Source of the DNA: Micromonospora solifontis
Lineage (GTDB): Bacteria; Actinomycetota; Actinomycetes; Mycobacteriales; Micromonosporaceae
Length of the DNA stretch: 64,000 bases
NCBI RefSeq assembly: GCF_003725545.1
Contig: NZ_RJLN01000026.1
Coordinates: 1-64,000 of the forward strand
Direction of reading: 5' to 3'
How positions within the stretch are numbered: position 1 is the first letter of the stretch; the number at the start of each line of letters is the position of its first letter. The notes beneath the pieces were generated by a model. That model made no database searches, had not been told where the DNA came from, and worked only from the letters and a program-made list of their open reading frames with translations. This document shows positions 1 through 7,718 of this stretch, in pieces. The position numbers and the translations under genes are program-made.

Positions 1-1
1 C

Positions 2-853
2 GTCCCCCGGTCCCGCCGCACCGGCGCGGTCAGCTTCCGCTGGTGGGGTACGTCCGGCTGGCGGATCGACATCGGCGACCGCACCGTGCTGGTCGACCCG
101 TACCTGAGCCGCTACGACACCGGGCTGTTCACGGGGAAGTTCAACCCGGACACCCCGTTGACCGTCGACACCGGGGTCATCGACCCGCTGGTGGACCGGG
201 CCGAGAACATCCTGGTCACGCACACCCACTGGGACCACTTCAACGACGTGCCGTACCTCGCCGGCCGCACCGGCGCCCGGGTCTTCGGCACCCTCACCGC
301 CTACCACCTGGGGCTGGCGTACGGGGTGCCGGCCGGCCAGCTCGCCCCGGTCAGGGGCGGTGAGGTGCTCGACTTCGGCGACTACACGGTCGAGGTGGTC
401 AGCTCGCTGCACAGCCGCAACGCCGCCTGGTCGGTGGCCTTCCCCGGGGTACGGGTCAGCCGGCCGCCGCGGCCGGAGAAGATCTCCGACCTGCCCGAGG
501 GGGACACCCTGGCGTACCAGATCCGGGTGGCCGGCGGCCCGTCGGTGTTCTTCATGGGGGCGAGCGACCTCAACGAGCGCAACCTGGTCGGGCTGGCCCC
601 CGACGTGGCGATGGTCGCCTCCGCCGCGACCACCTCGACCGCCGACTACGTGCCCCGGCTGATGGCGGCACTCGACCATCCCAAGGTGGTCGTGCCGGTG
701 CACTGGGACAACTTCGAGACCCCGCTGACCAACCCGCCGACGGTGGCGGAGAGCGACCGCAAGCGCCTCGACGACCTGATCGCCGCCGTGCGCAGGGTGT
801 CGCCGCGCAGCCGGGTGCTGCTGCCCGAGTACCACACGGCGTACCGCTTCTGA
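2..853 (+). CDS. Metallo-beta-lactamase-fold hydrolase, 5' end missing
   Basis: The reading frame is open from the first bases of the window, so the true start and probably an export signal lie upstream. The visible part begins with an FRWWGTSGWRI-type strand typical of this fold. The zinc motif is VTHTHWDH (HxHxDH), and later histidines (SSLHSR, VPVHWDNF) and DLNERN match a lactonase/hydrolase-like member. The substrate is unknown. A GTG at 86 is in frame, but starting there would remove the first beta strand, so it is probably not the start. A hairpin follows the stop. Confidence 0.8.
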   Translation, partial: VPRSRRTGAVSFRWWGTSGWRIDIGDRTVLVDPYLSRYDTGLFTGKFNPDTPLTVDTGVIDPLVDRAENILVTHTHWDHFNDVPYLAGRTGARVFGTLTAYHLGLAYGVPAGQLAPVRGGEVLDFGDYTVEVVSSLHSRNAAWSVAFPGVRVSRPPRPEKISDLPEGDTLAYQIRVAGGPSVFFMGASDLNERNLVGLAPDVAMVASAATTSTADYVPRLMAALDHPKVVVPVHWDNFETPLTNPPTVAESDRKRLDDLIAAVRRVSPRSRVLLPEYHTAYRF

Positions 854-858
854 GCGAA

Positions 859-889
859 ACCGGCGGGGCCCGGCCCGGGCCCCGCCGGT
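859..889. terminator. Bidirectional terminator hairpin
   Basis: A GC-rich inverted repeat (left arm from 859, right arm ending at 889, short loop near 874) lies between two convergent genes. The right arm touches the stop codon of the DUF1697 gene. There is no U-tract, as is usual in actinobacteria. Confidence 0.6.
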
Positions 890-1428
890 CAGCCGGCGGC
901 CAGGTCGCGCAGCGCCAGCACCGACTTCCAGTTCCGCGTGGTCGCCACCACGCCCAGCTTCTTCTCCAGGTACGCGTTGGTGAACTTCGTCCGCCCGTAG
1001 CCGCCGTCGGGTAAGTGCAGGTGGATCTCCCGGCCGACGACCGCGTACTCGATGTTCTCGCCGGCCGGCACGGCCAGGTCCTTGACCTTCGCCGCCGTCG
1101 GCTTCGCCGACAGGAAGGCCACCAGCAACCGCGTCGGATCGTCCTGCTGCTTCGCGTACGGGCCGGCGTCGACGATCGCGGCCAGCTCGTCGTGGCCGCG
1201 CACGAGCACCGGGACCCGCACCCCCAACTCGTCGGCGAGCCGGCGTTCGATGCCCTGGGCCAGGATGTCGTCCTTCCTGGGTGGGCTGGTGAAGACCACG
1301 TTGCCGCTCTGCAGGTAGGTCCTGACGTCCTCATGGCCGAGGTCGGCGACGACGCGGCGCAGGTCGGCCATCGGCAACCGGGTGGTGCCGACGTTGACGC
1401 CCCGCAGCAGGGCGGCGTAGCGGGCCAT
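889..1428 (-). CDS. DUF1697 family protein
   Basis: This 179-residue protein opens with MARYAALLRGVNVG and continues with a LQSGNVVF motif, the hallmark of the DUF1697 family, whose biochemical role is not established. The ATG at 1428 was chosen because GAGGAGG lies directly upstream and the family motif starts at residue 2. The frame is open for another 73 codons upstream, but that stretch has no family character. The gene is monocistronic and convergent with the metallo-hydrolase. Confidence 0.85.
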   Translation of the reverse strand: MARYAALLRGVNVGTTRLPMADLRRVVADLGHEDVRTYLQSGNVVFTSPPRKDDILAQGIERRLADELGVRVPVLVRGHDELAAIVDAGPYAKQQDDPTRLLVAFLSAKPTAAKVKDLAVPAGENIEYAVVGREIHLHLPDGGYGRTKFTNAYLEKKLGVVATTRNWKSVLALRDLAAG

Positions 1429-1799
1429 CCGGGCCTCCTCGCGTCGATGTCTCCTGGCCCCCAGACTAGGGGCCCGCCGTCTGCCCAGGCACGGCGACCG
1501 CGCGGCGGGGCCCGGGGTCGTTCCGCGTGGCCAGCCGCACCTCACCCGCAGTCCCCTGCGAACTTGATGACGCGAACGACTCACCGCGGTCCCGCAGCCG
1601 ACGGGTCGCCGATGTGCGGGTCCGCCACCCGTCGGCGGGTCGGTCACCTGGTCCGCGGTGCGGCCGCCCGTCCGCGCGGTGAATCGTTCACGTCATCAAG
1701 TTTGTAGTCACTGACGACACGTCCCGCCCGTCCGGCCGGCGACCGTTGGTCCGGCCGGACGCTTCGGCCGGCGCTCCTGGTGACGGACCGCCTCGCGGA
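1429..1799. other. Intergenic region with a palindromic element
   Basis: No gene is supported in these 371 bases. They hold the RBS of the DUF1697 gene (GAGGAGG just after 1428) and a 142-bp element with inverted ends, listed separately. The rest shows no recognisable signal. Confidence 0.5.
1561..1702. repeat. 142-bp element with 28-bp imperfect terminal inverted repeats
   Basis: The left end (1561-1588, starting AACTTGATGACG) is the reverse complement of the right end (1675-1702, ending CGTCATCAAGTT) at 26 of 28 positions. Inside is a second perfect 10-bp inverted repeat (1597-1606 GCCGACGGGT and 1627-1636). The element contains no convincing ORF. The layout suggests a miniature inverted-repeat element or a structured palindromic intergenic repeat. 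No clear target duplication is visible. Confidence 0.6.
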
Positions 1800-2183
1800 T
1801 CAGCGCCGCCGGATGGCGGTGGAGTCGAGGCGGAAGCCGATGGTGCGGTCCACGATCCGGTCGACCAGCTCCGACTTGCGCAGGCCCGCCACTCCGCGCA
1901 GCCCGGCCCGGGCCGCCAGCGCACGCAGCTCCCGGGCCGTCCACGTCGACAGGTACGCCCTACCCTCGTCGCGCCGGGCCATGGCGGCGAGCGCGGCGTG
2001 CGCCCGCTCGACGTCCTCCGGGGACGCGGATTCCGGCGCTTCGGCGGGCGCCCGGGGTGGCCCGGCGGCGGGCAGGACGGCGAGCCGGGCGCGACCCTCG
2101 GCCAGGGCGGCCACCTCGGCGTCGGAGAGTCCGGCCAGGAACTCCGCCACCCGGGCCAGCGCCGCCCGCACCGGCGCGGTCAT
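1800..2183 (-). CDS. SAP/Rho-N-like small protein, partner of ParA-like ATPase
   Basis: This is a 127-residue acidic, alanine-rich protein. Residues 80-116 (STWTARELRALAARAGL, then KSELVDRIV) have the helix-turn-helix shape of a SAP or Rho N-terminal domain, which usually binds nucleic acid. The N-terminal half looks helical. Its ATG at 2183 overlaps the TGA of the upstream ParA-like gene (ATGA), so the two should be translationally coupled. I infer a DNA-binding partner of the ATPase in place of a ParB. The exact family is not recognised. Confidence 0.7.
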   Translation of the reverse strand: MTAPVRAALARVAEFLAGLSDAEVAALAEGRARLAVLPAAGPPRAPAEAPESASPEDVERAHAALAAMARRDEGRAYLSTWTARELRALAARAGLRGVAGLRKSELVDRIVDRTIGFRLDSTAIRRR

Positions 2184-3145
2184 GCGTCCGCCCCGGTGGC
2201 GACCGGGGAGGTCGGGCGCACCGCCGACGCCGGCTGGAGGTGGTCCAGGAACTCGGTGGTGATCTGGCGCAACTCCTCGCGGACCGCCGGGGCGGTGACC
2301 CGGTCCCGCAGCACCGCCGGCACCCCGCGCGGGGTGTTGGTGGCGAACAGCGTGACGTTCTCCCGCAGCGCGGTCGGGAACACCGGCACGCCCAGCGCCC
2401 GTACCTGATCCATGTAGCCCTGGTGCGCCGCGACCGGCCGCTGCGCCATCAGCTGGATCATGGTGAACACCACCCCCGCGATGTCCGGGGCCACCTTGTG
2501 GTGGCGGCGGATCTTCGCGAACCGCCGGGAGTCCGCGTTGTACCGGTCCACCAGCTCCCGGACGTTGGCGTGCAGGTAGTCGATGCCGAGCGTGGACAGG
2601 TAGTCGGCCCGCGCCGGGATGAGCAGGTGGTCGCTGGCGATGATCGCCGACTGGGTCACCACGTTGAAGTTGGGCGGACAGTCGATCAGCACCAGGTCGT
2701 ACGGATCCAGCGCCGGGTCGTGCAGCCCTTGGTCCAGCGACCCGCGCACCCGGAACAGCTCGGCGTCGTACTCGTCGCCGTCGGCCACGCCCCGGGCCAG
2801 CGCCAGGTCGATGTCGACCAGTTGCAGGTGCGACGCGATCAGGTCGAGCCGGCCCGCGCCCTTGAGCTGCGCGTTCGCCGCGCCGGGACTGACCACCAGC
2901 TCGCCGAGGGCCACCTCCGGGGTGTCCCCGCGCAGCCCGTCGTACCAGCGCTTGACCGTGCGCTCGTCCCGCAGCCGGTCCCGCCAGTCGTCCGGCTCGT
3001 AGAAGCTGAACGTCAGGCTGGCCTGCGGATCGAGGTCGATCAGCAGCACCTTCATGCCCCGGTTGGCCAGCTCGGCCCCGAGGTTGGCGGTCATCGTGGT
3101 CTTGCCGACCCCGCCCTTGTAGTTGATCACCGATACGACGTACAC
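2180..3145 (-). CDS. ParA family ATPase
   Basis: The protein is a deviant-Walker ATPase of the ParA/MinD/Soj group. It has VSVINYKGGVGKTT (signature lysine plus P-loop) at the N-terminus, LLIDLDPQASLT (A' motif) and YDLVLIDCPPNFNV (Walker B). Members use ATP-dependent dimerisation on DNA to move plasmids, chromosomes or protein clusters. The chosen GTG at 3145 has GGGGAG six bases upstream; a GTG at 3151 is in frame but abuts that RBS. No parB or parS is visible nearby. The only partner is the SAP-like protein whose start overlaps this stop, so a role other than plasmid partition is likely. Confidence 0.88.
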   Translation of the reverse strand: MYVVSVINYKGGVGKTTMTANLGAELANRGMKVLLIDLDPQASLTFSFYEPDDWRDRLRDERTVKRWYDGLRGDTPEVALGELVVSPGAANAQLKGAGRLDLIASHLQLVDIDLALARGVADGDEYDAELFRVRGSLDQGLHDPALDPYDLVLIDCPPNFNVVTQSAIIASDHLLIPARADYLSTLGIDYLHANVRELVDRYNADSRRFAKIRRHHKVAPDIAGVVFTMIQLMAQRPVAAHQGYMDQVRALGVPVFPTALRENVTLFATNTPRGVPAVLRDRVTAPAVREELRQITTEFLDHLQPASAVRPTSPVATGADA

Positions 3146-3385
3146 CGGCACCTCCCCGACCCGGAACGGTAGCGGTAGCCGGGCCGGGCTCGTGGGCCGG
3201 GACGCCGGCCGCCGCCACCGTCGGCAGGCCGCTCAGAATCCCGGCGGATAGCACGTACGGTCCGGAGCCGTCACCCGTACGGCGGCCCGCCACGACCGTT
3301 CGTGCCGCAGCGGCAGGGGACGTGTCACCCGACGGCGGTGACGGAGCTGATCACCGCCGCACCGGCAGGAGGCATCTGCGGGCGA

Positions 3386-4624
3386 ATGAGACGACCGAGC
3401 CGGATCGCGGCCGCGGTGGCGGGCGCGCGGCACCCCGGTCTACACCTACGTCCCCAAGGGCACCCCGCTCGACGGCACCGCGCCGGCCGGCGTGGCCAGC
3501 CTCGACCCGCAGTTCGACCACAACCCGGGCGACGAGTTCAAGCCCTGCGCCACCGCCACGGCCGCGCAGTTCACCCTCACCCAGGCACACCAACGGGATG
3601 AACGTCATCGTGGTCGACGCCCTGGACTGGGCGAACCGGGTCGGCCCGAACGACTCGCCGTGGCGGGACGCCAACCCGGCCAACGACCGGCCCGAGCTGT
3701 ACGAGGGCACCGTGGCGCACGAACTGCAGCACCTGCTGCACAACTACAGCGACCCGGGCGAACTGTCCTGGGTCGACGAGGGCCTGGCCGACTTCGCCAT
3801 CTTCCTCAACGGCCTGGACGCCGGCGGCTCGCACCTGAGCAACCAGCAGGTCTTCTACGAGGAGACCTCGCTGACCCGCTGGGGCAGCACGCTGGCCAAC
3901 TACGGCGCCTCGTTCACCTACTTCCAGTACCTCTGGGAGCAGGCCGGCGGCAACGGCGACGGCACCTACACCCCGGACAAGCAGTACGACGGCAAGGCCG
4001 GTGACCTGCTCATCAAGAAAATCTTCGAGGAGCAGGCGGACGGCATGACCGGCGGCGGACACCTCCTGGACCATCGAGGCGCGGCTGAAGAACCGCCAGG
4101 ACACCACCGCCGTGCCGTTCGGCATGTCGGTCGAGCGGTTCCGCGACCCCGGCCCGACCGTGGCGCTGGCCTTCGACGGTGACGACGAGACGGTGATCCC
4201 GCCGCACACCGGCACCACCCACTGGTACGGCGGGTACGAGAGCCAGAACGACAACATCCTCGACGTCGCCGCCTCCGGCACCGTGACCTCGCTGGACTTC
4301 TGGAGCTGGTACTTCATCGAGGAGGGCTGGGACTACGGCTTCGTCGAGGCCCAGGTCAACGGCGACTGGGTGACCGTGCCGCTGCGCACCGACGCCGGCC
4401 AGGTCGTCACCACCAACGACGACCCGCACGGCAACAACACCGAGGGCAACGGCCTGACCGGCACCTCCGGCGGCGAGTACTTCGTCGACGACCCGGTCTA
4501 CCAGCACCTGACCGCCGACCTGCCGGCCGGCACGACGGACGTGCGGTTCCGGTACTCGACCGACGCCGCGTACATGGACACCGGCTACACGTTCCGGGTG
4601 AGGAACACCGGCAACGCCAAGTAG
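3386..4624 (+). pseudogene. Decayed secreted metalloprotease (M6/immune inhibitor A type)
   Basis: Protease-like sequence continues across three reading frames. An ATG at 3386 after AGGAGG opens a truncated signal-peptide-like start (MRRPSRIAAAVAG). From about 3433 homology-like sequence runs in another frame (TPVYTYVPKG to QFTLTQA), shifts near 3590, and carries the zinc site VAHELQHLLH with a downstream LSWVDEGLADFA helix. It shifts again near 4055-4061 to a C-terminal beta domain (DFWSWYFIEEGWDYGF) ending at 4624. The zinc motif is intact but no single frame makes the protein. Deletions at the joins are more likely than single-base errors, because sequence expected between signal peptide and mature domain is missing. 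Confidence 0.75.
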
Positions 4625-4634
4625 GTTCCCACCC

Positions 4635-4671
4635 CTTCGGGCCCGCGCCGCACGTCGGCGCGGGCCCGAAG
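4635..4671. terminator. Bidirectional terminator, 16-bp perfect stem
   Basis: Positions 4635-4650 pair perfectly with 4656-4671 around the loop CACGT. The hairpin separates the protease pseudogene from the convergent lipoprotein gene. Confidence 0.85.
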
Positions 4672-4672
4672 T

Positions 4673-5179
4673 TCAGGGCTTCTTGTAGACCGGGAGGCCG
4701 AGGCTCTTGCGTACCCGGTTGGCCTCCGCGCCGCCATCATGCGCGGCGGCGGCGCGGATCTCCCGCATCAGCGCCTGGGCGCCGGTCGCCTCGGCGGCCG
4801 ACTGCCAGTGCCGCAACGCCACCTCGTTCTCCTTGAGCAGCGCCGCGACCGGCGCCTGCACCGGCGCCGGCCAGGCGGTGGTGCGCAACTGCTCGGCGTG
4901 GGCGGCGCTGGTGGTGGCGACCGCGCCGGCCAGTTTCCGGACGGTCCGCCACGGCTTGCCGGCCCGCAGCGCCTCCTGCAGCTCATCCAGCGCGGTGTTG
5001 TACGGCGCCACGATCGACAGGTACCGCCCCTTCGCCTCCTTCAGGGTCAGCGGGGCGGACGCCGTCGGCGAGGGCACCTCCCAGGCCGGGAACTCGGTCG
5101 CCGGAGCCTTCCCGCCGCAGCCGGCGAGCAGCAGGACCAGAGTCAGGGCGGCGGGCCAGCGACGCACGGGACTTCCCAT
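4673..5179 (-). CDS. Small putative lipoprotein
   Basis: This is a 168-residue protein with a lipoprotein signal: basic MGSPVRR, a hydrophobic stretch and the lipobox LLAGC with Cys21. The mature part is helical (LTLKEAKGRYLSIVAPYN and following), with no enzyme motif. Similar actinobacterial proteins are uncharacterised. The ATG at 5179 has GGGAG immediately adjacent, so the GTG at 5167 (RBS spacing 12) is a possible alternative; either start keeps the lipobox. It ends at the strong hairpin shared with the pseudogene. Confidence 0.75.
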   Translation of the reverse strand: MGSPVRRWPAALTLVLLLAGCGGKAPATEFPAWEVPSPTASAPLTLKEAKGRYLSIVAPYNTALDELQEALRAGKPWRTVRKLAGAVATTSAAHAEQLRTTAWPAPVQAPVAALLKENEVALRHWQSAAEATGAQALMREIRAAAAHDGGAEANRVRKSLGLPVYKKP

Positions 5180-5205
5180 CTCCCGGGGGCGGATCACCGG
5201 CGAGT

Positions 5206-5907
5206 CTAGGGGTCGGAGGGACCGGCAACCACCCGCCAGTACTGCCGTTTCCCCTCGTCGCGGACCACCACCCCGAGCCGCGCGAGCTCCCCCCGCAGCT
5301 CCCGGACCTCCCCGCCGCGGTCGGTGTCGAGCGCCCGCTGCCGGGCCCGCAGCAGCGCGTCCGCCCCGGCCGGCAGCCCCGGCAGTCCGGGCACCCACCG
5401 CCGGTACGCCGCCCGGTACGGATCCTGCCCGACCCACGGCCAGCCCTGCCCGGTGAACGCCGCGCGCAGCGCCGCCGGGCTCAGATCCGACGGCTCCCGC
5501 ACCAGCTCGCCGCCCGCGGCGTCGGTCAGCACCAGCGCCTTGCCGTCGAGGAAGACGGCCGCGACCGCGGCCCGGTCGACGTCCCGGCCCTGCCCGTCGC
5601 GGTGCAGCCGCACCCCTTCCCGGCCCACCGTCACGGTCAGCCGCTCTCGGGTGCCCAGGTACGCGAGGGCCGCGCCGGCCAGCCCGGCCAGCCCCGCGCC
5701 GACCGGGTACGACCGCCCCTCCGGCAGCCCGGCCAGCAGCGCGAACCAGCCCTGGAACGGGAACCACGGCAGGTCGGCCAGCCAGCCGGACGCGGCGGTG
5801 AACGCCGCGCCCAGCCCGACCCCGAGCAGCGGGAATCCGACCCACAGCACGGCCAGCTCGCCGGCCCCGCCGGTGACCACCACGGCACCCGGCTCCCGAC
5901 CCGCCAC
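5206..5907 (-). CDS. YqeB-like membrane protein
   Basis: The N-terminal half has two hydrophobic segments (around LAVLWVGFPLLGVGLGAAF and GAGLAGLAGAALAYLG). A soluble PH-like beta domain follows (LTVTVGREGVRLHRDG, AVFLDGKALVLTD), then a C-terminal region rich in arginine and tryptophan. The arrangement recalls the Bacillus YqeB family, of unknown function. The GTG at 5907 lies 2 bases after the ABC permease stop; a GTG at 5883 has a better RBS (GGGAG, 9 bases). The gene is probably the last of the ABC transporter operon. Confidence 0.6.
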   Translation of the reverse strand: MAGREPGAVVVTGGAGELAVLWVGFPLLGVGLGAAFTAASGWLADLPWFPFQGWFALLAGLPEGRSYPVGAGLAGLAGAALAYLGTRERLTVTVGREGVRLHRDGQGRDVDRAAVAAVFLDGKALVLTDAAGGELVREPSDLSPAALRAAFTGQGWPWVGQDPYRAAYRRWVPGLPGLPAGADALLRARQRALDTDRGGEVRELRGELARLGVVVRDEGKRQYWRVVAGPSDP

Positions 5908-5909
5908 GG

Positions 5910-6689
5910 TCAGGACACCTCCCGCCGCAGGGTCCGGACCAGCCCGGCGACCAGCGGCAGGACCAGCCAGACCAGCAGCGACACCGCGAGCCGCCCCCAC
6001 TGCCCGGCCGTGACGTCGGCCCCGAGCAGCGGCTGCATGGTGATCGAGGTGTCGAGCCAGCGCGCCGGCCCGTGCAGAGCCTCGATCATCGCGGAGAGGA
6101 TGCTCCACACCGTCGGCAGCAGCAGGTACGTGACGATCGCCAGCGGGGTGTTCAGCAGCAGCAGGCCGAAGCCGACGCCCATCAGCACGTTCGCCACCTG
6201 GAACACGGCCGCGTACGGCAGCAGGTGCCAGTCGAAGGTCCAGGTGCCGGCGCCGCCGGTGGCCCGGGCGGCCAGCGTGCCGACGGCGGCGACGGCCAGG
6301 CTCACCAGCACCGAGGCCAGCGCCGCCAGCACCACCGCGGCGAGTTTCGCCGCCACCACCCGGTGCCGGCGCGGCACCAGGGCGAACGTGGTCAGCGCCG
6401 TGCGCTGCGACCATTCGCCGGTGACGGAGAGGATGCCGAGCACCGGCAGCAGCAGCCCGACGGGGAAGAGCGACGGGGTGAAGAACGCGGTGAAGGTCTG
6501 CTCGGCGTCCTTGAGCACGAACACCTGCACGGTGACGATGCCGGCCGCGACCAGGCCGATGGTGATCAACAGCCAGCGGCCGGCCCGGGTGTCGGCGAGC
6601 TTGCGCAACTCCACCCCGGTCAGCCGGGCCGCCGACGGGCCGGTGCCGGGCCGGCGGGTCTCGACGGCGGGTGCGGTGAGCGTGGTCAT
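5910..6689 (-). CDS. ABC-2 type transporter permease
   Basis: This 259-residue integral membrane protein has about six hydrophobic segments (for example WLLITIGLVAAGIVTVQVFV, LLLPVLGILSV and LLVWLVLPLVAGLV). The region SVTGEWSQRTALTTFALVPR is typical of ABC-2 permeases related to bacteriocin and drug exporters. The start overlaps the stop of the ATPase gene by 4 bases, so the two should be coupled and form one exporter. The substrate cannot be read from sequence. Confidence 0.85.
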   Translation of the reverse strand: MTTLTAPAVETRRPGTGPSAARLTGVELRKLADTRAGRWLLITIGLVAAGIVTVQVFVLKDAEQTFTAFFTPSLFPVGLLLPVLGILSVTGEWSQRTALTTFALVPRRHRVVAAKLAAVVLAALASVLVSLAVAAVGTLAARATGGAGTWTFDWHLLPYAAVFQVANVLMGVGFGLLLLNTPLAIVTYLLLPTVWSILSAMIEALHGPARWLDTSITMQPLLGADVTAGQWGRLAVSLLVWLVLPLVAGLVRTLRREVS

Positions 6690-7585
6690 CGGACGGCCTC
6701 CCTGGTCGACACGCCGGCGGTGAGGGTGAGGAAGAGTTGTTCGAGTCCGCCGCTGCCGGCCGGACGCAGCTCGGTGAGGACCAGGCCGGCCTCGGCCGCC
6801 GCCTGGCCCACGGCCTCCGGCTCCGCCCGGACCAGAAAGCCGCCGTCCGTGCCGGCGGTCCCCGCCAGCCCGGCCCGGTCCAGGGTCAGCCGCAGCGCCT
6901 GCTGGTCGCGGGCCCGGACCAGGGTGCCGGCGCCGGCCAGCAGCTCGTCCCGGGCAGCCTGCGCGACCACCCGGCCGCCCCCGATGACCACCAGCCGGTC
7001 GGCCACCGCCTCCACCTCCCGCAGCAGGTGGGAGGAGAGCAGCACGGTGCCGCCCCGGTCGGCGAAGTCGCGCAGCAGGCCGCGCATCCAGAAGATCCCC
7101 TCCGGGTCGAGGCCGTTGGCGGGCTCGTCGAGGATCAGCACCCGGGGGTCGCCCAGCAGCGCCAGTGCCAGGCCGAGCCGCTGCCGCATGCCCAGGGAGT
7201 ACGCCCCGACCCGCCGCCTCGCCGCCGTCTGGTTCAGCCCGACCAGGTCGAGCTTCGCGGCGACCTGCCGTCGGTCCACGCCCATGGTCAGCGCGGCCAC
7301 GGCCAGCGCCTCCCGCCCGGTGCGCCCGGCGTGCTGCGCGGACGCGTCGAGCAGCACCCCGATCTCGCGGCCCGGGTTCGGCAGGTCCCGGTACGGCCGC
7401 CCGGCGACCCGGGCGCCGCCCGAGGTCGGCGCGGTCATCCCGCAGATCATCCGCATGGTGGTGGACTTGCCCGCGCCGTTCGGGCCGAGGAAGCCGGTCA
7501 CCGTGCCCGGCTCGCAGCGGAACGAGACGTCCTCGACGGCGGTGTGCGCGCCGTACCGCTTGGTGAGGTGCTCGACTTCGATCAT
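6686..7585 (-). CDS. ABC transporter ATP-binding protein
   Basis: The protein has a complete set of ABC motifs: Walker A GPNGAGKST, signature YSLGMRQRLGLA, Walker B LILDEPANGLDPEG and the H-loop in LLSSHLL. At 299 residues it matches DrrA/BcrA-type exporters with a C-terminal extension. It is cotranscribed with the downstream permease. It is divergent from the two-component genes at 7719, which suggests control by them. Confidence 0.92.
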   Translation of the reverse strand: MIEVEHLTKRYGAHTAVEDVSFRCEPGTVTGFLGPNGAGKSTTMRMICGMTAPTSGGARVAGRPYRDLPNPGREIGVLLDASAQHAGRTGREALAVAALTMGVDRRQVAAKLDLVGLNQTAARRRVGAYSLGMRQRLGLALALLGDPRVLILDEPANGLDPEGIFWMRGLLRDFADRGGTVLLSSHLLREVEAVADRLVVIGGGRVVAQAARDELLAGAGTLVRARDQQALRLTLDRAGLAGTAGTDGGFLVRAEPEAVGQAAAEAGLVLTELRPAGSGGLEQLFLTLTAGVSTREAVR

Positions 7586-7706
7586 GTCGTCGAGCCTGCC
7601 GGCGCCACCCGGCCGGGCGCTGCGGCCGGCGGTCGGTAGCCGGGGATACCTCGGTCTACCGTCGGGCGTCGACTTTGGTAGCTGGTGGCGGGGGAGAGCC
7701 GCTTCC

Positions 7707-7712
7707 TAGCAT
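7707..7712 (+). promoter_or_regulatory. Leaderless -10 element TAGCAT
   Basis: TAGCAT ends 6 bases before the GTG of the histidine kinase gene. This fits a leaderless transcript starting at the start codon. No clear -35 is seen. Confidence 0.55.
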
Positions 7713-7718
7713 GGGCGG

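Noticed and set aside
1429..1647. N-terminal extension of the DUF1697 protein by 73 codons
   Set aside because: The extension is Arg/Pro-rich without family character and overlaps the inverted-repeat element. A strong RBS points to the ATG at 1428.
1561..1702. Complete insertion sequence
   Set aside because: There are terminal inverted repeats but no transposase and no clear target duplication; only a miniature element is supported.
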